Below are positions 15,572-22,773 of a DNA stretch of 64,000 nt, one piece after another. Origin of the DNA: CmP2 sp052084925. Its GTDB lineage: Bacteria > Actinomycetota > Actinomycetes > Actinomycetales > Micrococcaceae. The stretch lies in assembly GCA_052084925.1 (NCBI GenBank), contig JBQDEV010000001.1:310001-374000 (forward strand), in the 5' to 3' direction. The notes beneath the pieces are model-generated. The model was not told the origin of the DNA and did not search any database. It saw nothing but the letters and a program-made list of their open reading frames with translations. Every line of letters begins with the position of its first letter. Positions within the stretch are counted from its first letter, which is position 1. A program made the translations under genes and the position numbers.

Positions 15572-16579
15572 ATGAGAAAGAGCACCAAAACACTGATCGC
15601 TTCGGCTCTCGGAATGTCACTTCTCTCCGCTTGCGGGAGTGGCTCTCCTAGCGAAGACACTACGGGTGATTCCTCACCCGAACCGGTCAGCCAGACCGGA
15701 GAACTAACCACAATCCGACTGGCCGCTGTTCCTGTCGTGGACGTGGCAGCGTTGTATTTAGGCCAGGAAGTCGGAATTTTCGAAGACCATGGGCTCGAAC
15801 TTGACATCCAGTTCACTCCTGGAAGCTCGGTGGCAATTCCAGGAATGCTTCAGGACGAATTTGATGTCGTATACACCGGTAGCGTCAATGCTTTCCAAGC
15901 CCGTGAGGTGGGGCTTCCCATCGTAGCGATCGCCGAAGGCGGACGTACCACCGGCGAGGCAGGCAAAGATCATGGCGGGATCATCGTGCCAGAAGGGTCA
16001 GACATTCAGGACGCAGCCGATCTGGAGGGTAAGCAAATTGCGGTAAACGCGGTTAGAGGTTTGCACGAAGTTGCCGTACGCCAATCGGTCATTAAAGCCG
16101 GAGGTGACCCCGACAAGGTCAATTTCCTCGAGCTACCCCTTCCGGACATGGGTCCAGCTTTGGAGAACGGTCAGATTGATGCAGCATCCGTCGCGGAGCC
16201 GTTCCTTGGCTTGGGTGTCGACGACGGCAACCAACTCATCGCCGACCCGTACCTCGATATTGACCCAGAGTTCATCACGGCAACCTACCTTGCACCGGAG
16301 GATCGAGTCGAAGGCGAGCGCGAGCTCTACACATCCTTCGTCGAGGCCGTGAAAGAGTCTCAGGAGTATGCGGTAGAGAACCCTGGTGAATTCCGTACCG
16401 AACTTAGTAATTTCACGGAGATCGATCCTGAGGTTGCCGAAACCATGATCCTCACGGAATTCGGTTGGGGATTCCCTGAAGAAGCCGTCATGCGCGGGAT
16501 CGAAGCCACTGCCGAAGCTGGCGTTATCGAAGATGTCGACAAAGCGCGCGACGGATTGATCGTGAACCTTGTCCCATAA
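15572..16579 (+). CDS. ABC transporter substrate-binding lipoprotein, NMT1/TauA-like
   Basis: A 335-residue lipoprotein. The signal peptide ends in lipobox LSAC with Cys21, followed by a low-complexity Ser/Asp/Glu linker. The mature part (TIRLAAVPVVDVAALYLGQEVGIFEDHGLELD) is the fold used by nitrate, sulfonate, taurine and thiamine-precursor ABC systems, and LENGQIDAASVAEPF is the typical hinge. GAGGGG sits 5 nt before the ATG. No permease or ATPase gene is nearby, so the protein is orphaned or serves a transporter elsewhere. The shared MarR palindrome ties it to the P450, and the ligand may be an aromatic acid. Confidence 0.85.
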   Translation: MRKSTKTLIASALGMSLLSACGSGSPSEDTTGDSSPEPVSQTGELTTIRLAAVPVVDVAALYLGQEVGIFEDHGLELDIQFTPGSSVAIPGMLQDEFDVVYTGSVNAFQAREVGLPIVAIAEGGRTTGEAGKDHGGIIVPEGSDIQDAADLEGKQIAVNAVRGLHEVAVRQSVIKAGGDPDKVNFLELPLPDMGPALENGQIDAASVAEPFLGLGVDDGNQLIADPYLDIDPEFITATYLAPEDRVEGERELYTSFVEAVKESQEYAVENPGEFRTELSNFTEIDPEVAETMILTEFGWGFPEEAVMRGIEATAEAGVIEDVDKARDGLIVNLVP

Positions 16580-16663
16580 GTCCAGCAACTGCCGATGACC
16601 TCGTTGCGGTCTGATGCCACCGTCAATTCTTGAGATTCAGGTTTTGGGACACCATTCGACAGC

Positions 16664-16704
16664 GCGAAATGGCTCGTGAGGATTCACCTCACGAGCCATT
16701 TCGC
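16664..16704. terminator. Strong bidirectional terminator
   Basis: An 18-bp perfect stem (16664-16681 paired with 16687-16704) with a 5-nt loop ATTCA lies between the convergent binding-protein and AI-2E-type permease genes. It also marks the right edge of the lower-GC P450 block. Confidence 0.85.
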
Positions 16705-16709
16705 ATCAC

Positions 16710-18041
16710 TCAGCGGCTCTGGTCCGCCGATTTGTCCGTTTCACCACTGTGTTTCTCGGTGTCGTCCCCATCCTCGAGGTCGTTGCGGCCGGCGTCCTCG
16801 TCAGAATCCTCGTCGTCCTCGGATTCCTCCTGTTCGGCTTCGTAGCGCGCCATTTCCTCGTCGATGTCTTCTCGCGCGTGCTCTAATTCTTCGGCACCTT
16901 CGCGGTCGGACCATACCTTGATCACGCTCCAGGCCACGGCGGCCAGCGGCACGGCTAGCACCGCACCCACGATGCCGCCGAGCACGGTGCCGCCGGTCAG
17001 GGCCATCAAGATGACCAGTGCGTGCAGGTTCAGCGTCTGGGCCATCACCACGGGCTGCAGGAAGTTGCCCTCGAGCTGGTTCACAAGGATCACGGCACCC
17101 AGCACGATCAGCGCGACGATCGGCCCGTTGGCCACCAGGGCGATCAGGGTGGCGAGGATGCCGGCGATGGTCGCACCCACCAGCGGGATAAACGACCCCA
17201 GGAACACGACAACGCCCAGCGGCAGCGCCAGCGGCACCTGCAGGATGAACAGCGCCGTGGTGATACCGATCGCGTCGACGGCCGCGATGATCGCGGTACC
17301 GCGGATGTACCCACCGAAGGTGTGCAGTGCCCGGTCACCGGACATGATCCACTTGTCGCGGAAGTGCAGCGGGGTCCAGGAAACGAAGAACGCCCAGATG
17401 CGGTCGCCGTCCTTGAGCATGAAGAACAGGATGACGAGCAGCAGCACCAGCCCGGTCACGAAGCTGCCAGCGGCGCTGATGGTGTTGAGTGCGCCGGTGC
17501 CGAACTGCGAGCTGGTGGCGAACGATGTCACCGTGTCAATAGCGGAGTCGATCTGCTCCTGGTCGATGGTGATGCCCATGTCACCGACCACGCCCTCGAC
17601 CAGTTCACGCAGTTCGTTGAAGCCCTCGACCGCCTGATCCACCAGTGTTGACCATTCGCGCATCACCGAGAAGACAAGGCCCGTGCCGATACCGCCCAGC
17701 ACGAGCAGAGAACCGAGGAACACGCTCCAAGCCGCCAGTATCGGCGACATGACCTTCCGGGCCTGCATCACCAGCGGCCACAGCGCACAGGAGAGGATCA
17801 GCGCGATCAGAGTCGGAATGACGATCACGGTCAGCCGCAGCATCGCGATGACGATCATCCCGACGACGGTGCCGATGATCAGCAGCTGCAGCGCACGAAT
17901 GCCGAGTCGGCCCATCGTGTCGGTCCAGAGACCGCTGACGGAGAAGTTCGGTCGCTCGGTCTGCTGCTGGCCCGACGGTGCAGCGATCGCTCCGGTCCCT
18001 TTCACAGGGCCCGACGATTCGGCACGACGGCGTAAAGACAT
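16710..18041 (-). CDS. AI-2E family transporter (PerM/TqsA-like membrane protein)
   Basis: A 443-residue protein. A cytoplasmic N-terminus is followed by about eight transmembrane segments, with the large extracytoplasmic helix region (REWSTLVDQAVEGFNELRELV) between the early and late TM bundles. The conserved LGGIVGAVLAVPLAA stretch near the end is typical of the AI-2E exporter superfamily. The last 60 residues form a very acidic tail (EEMARYEAEQEESEDDEDSDED region). Members export autoinducer-2 or act as Na/H antiporters; function here is unspecified. Core-like GC; it separates two acquired-looking blocks. Confidence 0.85.
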   Translation of the reverse strand: MSLRRRAESSGPVKGTGAIAAPSGQQQTERPNFSVSGLWTDTMGRLGIRALQLLIIGTVVGMIVIAMLRLTVIVIPTLIALILSCALWPLVMQARKVMSPILAAWSVFLGSLLVLGGIGTGLVFSVMREWSTLVDQAVEGFNELRELVEGVVGDMGITIDQEQIDSAIDTVTSFATSSQFGTGALNTISAAGSFVTGLVLLLVILFFMLKDGDRIWAFFVSWTPLHFRDKWIMSGDRALHTFGGYIRGTAIIAAVDAIGITTALFILQVPLALPLGVVVFLGSFIPLVGATIAGILATLIALVANGPIVALIVLGAVILVNQLEGNFLQPVVMAQTLNLHALVILMALTGGTVLGGIVGAVLAVPLAAVAWSVIKVWSDREGAEELEHAREDIDEEMARYEAEQEESEDDEDSDEDAGRNDLEDGDDTEKHSGETDKSADQSR

Positions 18042-18216
18042 GGATGCTCCTAGTGGCGGTGTGCGGTGAGAGGTCTGTAGCTCATGCTACGCCTCCACCC
18101 TTGTACCCCTCTATGACGCACCAGCCACACCTCCCTCACGAATTACTTGCTACAGACGGCCTTCAGTAGACTGACGATAACGTCGTCAACGAGTGTTCCG
18201 GCCCGAAAGGCAGACC

Positions 18217-18975
18217 ATGCCCAAGCCATCGCAGCCCAATATCCGGGCTGTCGAGCGCGCCGTGGCAGTCCTCCAGATCCTCGAGCGCGCGGAACGACCA
18301 CTGCGCCTCAAGGAAATCAGCGACAAAATCGAACTTCACGGGGCTACGGTCTCACGCATTCTCGCCACCCTGGCCGATTCGAACCTCGTGGTCGAAGAGG
18401 ACCAGCGCTACCGGCTCGGGTCCGCCGTTCTGCGCCTGACCCACGGCTACTTGGTCAACGATCCGTTAAGCCAGTTCGCACGCCCCATCATGCAGCGCCT
18501 CACTCGCGACACCGGTTTGACGTCCACCCTCCATCTCCTCACCGATTTAGAACGGGTCTTGTCTGTTCGCGTTGATGGGTTCGAGCCCATGCAATACCAG
18601 CAGCCGATCGGCCGCTGGCTCCCCCTCTATATTGGCTCGGGGAAGACCATCGCCGCGTTCATGCCCGCAGATCAGCAACAGCGTGTAGCCGAACTCGGCG
18701 ATGGCAAAACAACGACGTCGGGGCATGAGATCACGGCGGAGGAGATCCTCGAGTCCTTCGAAGAAATCCGCGAGAAGCATTTTCTGGTCTCCGTCGGACA
18801 GCGCGACGCCAGTATCGCGTCGATGTCGGTGCCCCTCATGATCGACGGCGCCATCACCGGTTCGCTCTCCGTGACGGGACCCCGCGACAGCACCACGGAA
18901 GAACAGCTCCTCACCGTGCTCCCCGCGCTGAAGTCGGCTGCGCAGGAAATCGGTCGGATGAAGAGCTACGGCTGA
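18217..18975 (+). CDS. IclR family transcriptional regulator
   Basis: The protein has 252 residues from the ATG at 18217 (GAAAGG upstream); a GTG at 18193 is in frame but has no ribosome site. The winged helix (AVERAVAVLQILERAERPLR, HGATVSRILATLADSNLV) is followed by the effector domain with IGSGKTIAAFM and the C-terminal SVPLMIDGAITGSLSVTGP. Its 3' end overlaps the CitE-like gene on the other strand by ten bases. It is the likely regulator of the CitE/CoA-transferase/TRAP genes. Confidence 0.88.
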   Translation: MPKPSQPNIRAVERAVAVLQILERAERPLRLKEISDKIELHGATVSRILATLADSNLVVEEDQRYRLGSAVLRLTHGYLVNDPLSQFARPIMQRLTRDTGLTSTLHLLTDLERVLSVRVDGFEPMQYQQPIGRWLPLYIGSGKTIAAFMPADQQQRVAELGDGKTTTSGHEITAEEILESFEEIREKHFLVSVGQRDASIASMSVPLMIDGAITGSLSVTGPRDSTTEEQLLTVLPALKSAAQEIGRMKSYG

Positions 18976-19814
18976 ATCGTCGCCACAGCTGCTCGCCGCA
19001 AGATCGTGTTCGCTTTCGCCACAAAGGGCTTGTCTACGAATTGTCCGTCCTCGAGCATCACGGCACCATCGCCACGTTCCGCGCTGAGACGATCCGCCTC
19101 GACCACGCGGTGCGCCCACTCGATTTCGTGGTTCTGTGGCTTGAAAGCCTCGCTGACGACTTCTAACTGCATGGGATGAAGAACGGAACGACCATAGAAA
19201 CCCATCTCCCGCATCCGAAGACAGTCAGCCCTCAACCCCTCAAGGTCCTTGATCTGGGGATACACCGACGCGCAAGGAGCAGATTTCCCTGCTGACGCCA
19301 GAGCTATCACCAGGTCGCTGCGAACGTGGTCAAGCAGGACATCGCCTTCGAGGTTGAGCTCAGCACGCAGGTCGCTCTCGCCAATCGAGACCGACGATGT
19401 GCCTGGTGATTCCACGATGTCGTTCATGGTCCGCAGGCCCCGAGCCGTCTCGACGAGAGCTTGTAGCGACTTCGAGGTCCCCACGATGTCTCGAACTTGC
19501 TGGACTTGGGCCGGAGATTCGACTTTCGGCACTCGAATGCCCTCGACGGCGTCCAAGGTCGCGACGGCTTCCAGATCTGCAGAACCCCAGGGGCTCTCCA
19601 TTTCATTCACGCGCACGAAAATCCGCGAACCCTCACGGGCCGTTCTCGACGCGAGAAACTCGACAAGAGCCGATCGCGCATTCGCTTTCTGGTCGGCATG
19701 AACAGCATCTTCCAAGTCGAAGATCACCGCGTCCGCCCCACGATGCAGAGATTTCTCAAGTTTGTTGCCGCTCGAGGCAGGCGTATAGAGCCAGGTGCAT
19801 AGTTCCTCCGTCAT
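18966..19814 (-). CDS. HpcH/HpaI or CitE-like (hydroxy)acyl-CoA lyase
   Basis: This 282-residue TIM-barrel protein of the CitE family contains DLEDAV (metal/Arg region), FVRVNE (substrate Arg), ALVETARGL (metal Glu) and IGESDLRAELN (metal Asp). The length fits stand-alone citramalyl-CoA, malyl-CoA or hydroxymethylglutaryl-type lyases rather than citrate lyase subunits. It would split a beta-hydroxyacyl-CoA into acetyl-CoA and a 2-oxoacid. The start overlaps the end of the class III CoA-transferase by 4 bp, so transferase and lyase are translationally coupled. The pair would activate a hydroxy-dicarboxylic acid and then cleave it. Confidence 0.85.
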   Translation of the reverse strand: MTEELCTWLYTPASSGNKLEKSLHRGADAVIFDLEDAVHADQKANARSALVEFLASRTAREGSRIFVRVNEMESPWGSADLEAVATLDAVEGIRVPKVESPAQVQQVRDIVGTSKSLQALVETARGLRTMNDIVESPGTSSVSIGESDLRAELNLEGDVLLDHVRSDLVIALASAGKSAPCASVYPQIKDLEGLRADCLRMREMGFYGRSVLHPMQLEVVSEAFKPQNHEIEWAHRVVEADRLSAERGDGAVMLEDGQFVDKPFVAKANTILRRAAVATIQP

Positions 19815-21016
19815 AGGATCACCCCCTGCTCGCGCAGGTGGCTGATCTGAGATTCAGACAGCCCCATATTCGCCAAGACGTCGTCCGTGTCGGCGCCATG
19901 CGAGCGCCCCGTCCAAGAGACATGACCGGGCGTTTTCGACATGCGGAAAGGGACATTGAGCATTCTGAGTTCCCCCAAGTCCGGATCGTCCATGGAGATG
20001 ACCGATTCCAACGCCTGGTACTGCTCATCATTGATAATGTCCTCTGCGCTATAGGCCAATGACGCTGCTGCCTCAGCCTCACGGAAACCCTGCAGCGCCG
20101 AATCGGAGGTGCGACCACGCACCCATGACGCAACGGCCGCATCCAGCTCGTCAGCATGCTCAACCCGCCCCTTGGCCGACTGGAACCACTCCCGTTCAGT
20201 GACGTCGCCGCGGCCGACCAGGTGCATCACCCGTTCGGCGATGGACTGCGACGACGTTGAGACAGCGAGCCAACGACCGTCAGCAGTCTCGTACAGATTG
20301 CGTGGAGCATTATTCTCGGAGCGGTTGCCGAGACGTCGCGGCACGACCCCCAATTGGTCGAACACGGTGACCTGCGGACCCAGTGCAGACAGCATCGGCT
20401 CCAACAAGGACATGTCGATGTGCTGCCCCTGGCCATCCCGGGAACGCGCCTGGACCGCCGTCAGCACGGCGAAAGCTCCCATGATTCCAGCGATGGAATC
20501 GGCGAGAGCCAAAGGAGGCAACGTCGGTGGACCGTCCGGTTGTCCCGTCATCATGGCGAATCCACTCATGGCCTCGGCCAAGGTCCCGAATCCCGGCTCG
20601 GAGGATTTGGGCCCCGTTTGGCCGAACCCCGTCACGCTGAGCATGATGATGCCGGGATTGATACTCGCCAAAGTTTCGTATCCGAGTCCCCACGAGGCGA
20701 GGACTCCAGGGCGGAAGTTCTCCACGACAATGTCCACATCAGCGGTCAGTGTCTTGATGATCTCCGCTCCCTCAGGGGACTTCAGATTGAGTGTCACGGC
20801 TTTCTTGTTGCGACCGAGTGTCTTCCACCAGAGGCCGACCCCGTCTTTCTGAAATCCGTGTCCGCGTGCAGCGTCCGGTCGTCGCGGGTTCTCGATTTTG
20901 ATGACGTCCGCACCGTAATCGCCCAGGAGGGTGGCTGTGGTGGGTCCAGCGAACAAGGTGGACAGATCAAGGACTTTCAATCCGTTGAGCGCACCGTGCT
21001 GTTGTTCAGATGACAA
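19811..21016 (-). CDS. Class III (CaiB/BaiF) CoA-transferase
   Basis: A 401-residue protein with the family opening LNGLKVLDLSTLFAGPTTATLLGDYGADVIKIENP and the catalytic Asp in HIDMSLLEPML. It moves CoA from a donor such as succinyl-CoA to a carboxylic acid. It is coupled to a CitE-like lyase downstream and follows TRAP-like permease genes on the same strand. Read together, the operon would import an organic acid, form its CoA ester and cleave it. A citramalate- or malate-type acid fits this order. An itaconate route would need a hydratase, which I do not see. Confidence 0.88.
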   Translation of the reverse strand: MSSEQQHGALNGLKVLDLSTLFAGPTTATLLGDYGADVIKIENPRRPDAARGHGFQKDGVGLWWKTLGRNKKAVTLNLKSPEGAEIIKTLTADVDIVVENFRPGVLASWGLGYETLASINPGIIMLSVTGFGQTGPKSSEPGFGTLAEAMSGFAMMTGQPDGPPTLPPLALADSIAGIMGAFAVLTAVQARSRDGQGQHIDMSLLEPMLSALGPQVTVFDQLGVVPRRLGNRSENNAPRNLYETADGRWLAVSTSSQSIAERVMHLVGRGDVTEREWFQSAKGRVEHADELDAAVASWVRGRTSDSALQGFREAEAAASLAYSAEDIINDEQYQALESVISMDDPDLGELRMLNVPFRMSKTPGHVSWTGRSHGADTDDVLANMGLSESQISHLREQGVIL

Positions 21017-21022
21017 AGCTTC

Positions 21023-21280
21023 TTACTCCTCTTCTTCCGGCTCAGCGCCGGCCTTGTCGAAATACATGAACGCGAACGCCAGCACCCCGGCCACCGACGC
21101 CAACACGACCGCGGGGGCATTGAGAGTTTCGGCGCCCCAGGTCACGAGGCCGGGATTGGTCACGATCAGACCCGCGATCTGCGAGAAGACCAGGACGAAC
21201 CCGGTGGCCAGAAATGCGACGAAGACGATGACGAACAGGGCCCGGATCACCCGGGCGACGGGATTGAGCGATGTAGTCAT
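21023..21280 (-). CDS. Small two-helix membrane protein, companion of the TRAP-like permease
   Basis: The product is 85 residues from the ATG at 21280. Two hydrophobic helices (ALFVIVFVAFLATGFVLVF and APAVVLASVAGVLAFAFMYF) are followed by an acidic tail EPEEEE. It lies 10 bp after the large permease and 6 bp before the CoA-transferase. By position it could be a minimal small subunit, although DctQ proteins normally have four helices. Its family is not recognised from sequence. Confidence 0.7.
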   Translation of the reverse strand: MTTSLNPVARVIRALFVIVFVAFLATGFVLVFSQIAGLIVTNPGLVTWGAETLNAPAVVLASVAGVLAFAFMYFDKAGAEPEEEE

Positions 21281-21290
21281 ATTGAGGTTC

Positions 21291-22640
21291 CTAACCTTGA
21301 ATCGGGACGGGGAGTACCCCGATACCCACCAGGACGGCAATGACGAGAACCGGCGCCAAGTAGAAGACGATCAGGGGGATGAAGGTCGATTCCGGCTTGG
21401 CTTTCACGATGCCCGAGGCAATGAAGATCGGCGCCGAGGCGGGCGGTGAAGAGCCCTCCGTCGATGCCGCGATCAGCACCACGGTGATGGCCAGGACCGG
21501 ATCGATTCCGATAGCGATCATGGACAGCATGGACACCTGCCCGACGGCCGACACCGTCGCCGTGGACGAGAGTGGACCGGCGATCAAAGCGACCAACACG
21601 GTCACGATCACGACGATCAGCCACGCAGGAACGTCAAGACTCTCCAAAGTGGCCTGGATATCCTCAGCGAGGCCCAGGTCCGTGAGCACAGAGCTGGCCG
21701 CAATAGCGAAGAACAAGAGAACGCCGATGGGTGCCAGTCGCGGAATCGAACCGGCAATCAGGTCAAAGAATCCACGAGGGGTCCGCGGCAGCTTCCGCCA
21801 GCCGATAATGACGGCGAAGAAGATGATCAGAATCGGGATCCAGGTAATGATCGAAATGTCCCCCATGGATTCACCGACAGCAGTCGAGTTCTCCAGGAAG
21901 TTCGCCAGCGGTCCGATCGTCACGAAAATCGGGATCAGAGCACCAAGGTAGATGAGGATCGGAACACGTCCGTGCTTCCAGGCAGTTGCCCGATCCAATA
22001 CTCCGCTTCCGTCGCCGGATCGAATGTTGTCGCGCCAGACGAAGTACGCGATGAGAAGGATCCGATAGAACAACTGGTACAAGCCGCTGACCAGCAGTGC
22101 CATATAGACGGAGCCGGTGGAGGCCAAACCGCCGGCGAATCCGAGCATGATCACCATGGAAGTGCTCGGTGGCAGCGCGGCACCCATAGCCGAGTTGCCC
22201 GCAATGATGGTCGCCGCCCGGGCCGGACGCCACCCCTCGCGAAGCATCCAAGGACCGGTGATAGCACCGGTCGAGGCAGCGTTCCCGGAATTCGATCCAG
22301 AGAGCGCTCCCATGATGCCGGATGCAACCGTATCAACGTAGGCAGGCCCACCACGGATCCGACCGAAAAGTGAGTTCAGTAGATCGAGAATCTTCTGCAT
22401 GATCCCCAGGCGGTCAATCAGATACGTCATGAAAACGAATCCGAGGGCCGCATACACGACCTCATTGCTCGTCGTGGAAGCAATACCGTCCCACGCAAGC
22501 GTGAGCGCGTTGGCACCTCCGAAAAGACACGTCGCGACGAAGCCGACGATCATTGCTTCACTCATGGAGCGCTTGAACCCGACATTCATCACGATCAAGA
22601 TCGCAATGAACACCAGGAGCGCGATGAGGGCTATAGGCAT
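21291..22640 (-). CDS. TRAP-type large permease (DctM-like)
   Basis: A 449-residue protein with about twelve hydrophobic helices. The segment GALSGSNSGNAASTGAITGPWM, broken by the helix hairpin, and AGNSAMGAALPPSTSMVIMLG correspond to the two conserved substrate/Na-site regions of the DctM/ion-transporter superfamily. TRAP systems normally need a periplasmic receptor and a four-helix DctQ; here only a two-helix protein follows and no receptor is seen. It may use a receptor encoded elsewhere or work without one. Expression probably starts from the operator region shared with the fusion gene. Confidence 0.8.
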   Translation of the reverse strand: MPIALIALLVFIAILIVMNVGFKRSMSEAMIVGFVATCLFGGANALTLAWDGIASTTSNEVVYAALGFVFMTYLIDRLGIMQKILDLLNSLFGRIRGGPAYVDTVASGIMGALSGSNSGNAASTGAITGPWMLREGWRPARAATIIAGNSAMGAALPPSTSMVIMLGFAGGLASTGSVYMALLVSGLYQLFYRILLIAYFVWRDNIRSGDGSGVLDRATAWKHGRVPILIYLGALIPIFVTIGPLANFLENSTAVGESMGDISIITWIPILIIFFAVIIGWRKLPRTPRGFFDLIAGSIPRLAPIGVLLFFAIAASSVLTDLGLAEDIQATLESLDVPAWLIVVIVTVLVALIAGPLSSTATVSAVGQVSMLSMIAIGIDPVLAITVVLIAASTEGSSPPASAPIFIASGIVKAKPESTFIPLIVFYLAPVLVIAVLVGIGVLPVPIQG

Positions 22641-22666
22641 GGCTCTCCCTTTTCAAGCCTAAACTG

Positions 22667-22685
22667 AATTGCACTACATGCAATT
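22667..22685. promoter_or_regulatory. Operator-like palindrome in the permease/fusion-gene divergent promoter
   Basis: AATTGCA-CTACA-TGCAATT is a perfect 7-bp inverted repeat with a 5-bp spacer, centred between the permease (start 22640) and the fusion gene (start 22774). The nearby IclR protein at 18217 is the first candidate to bind it. No second copy was noticed in the window. Confidence 0.55.
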
Positions 22686-22773
22686 AAGACTTACTTAGTG
22701 CGCTGCTTTTGCATGTGATGTAGGCTACGTGATGCTAGTCATGTATGCAAGACCCCTCGTTGAACGGAGAAAA

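Noticed and set aside
9040..16700. ATGGCTCGT present near both edges of the P450 block as an attachment repeat
   Set aside because: The match is only nine bases, and the right copy is simply part of a terminator stem. Too short to support integration.
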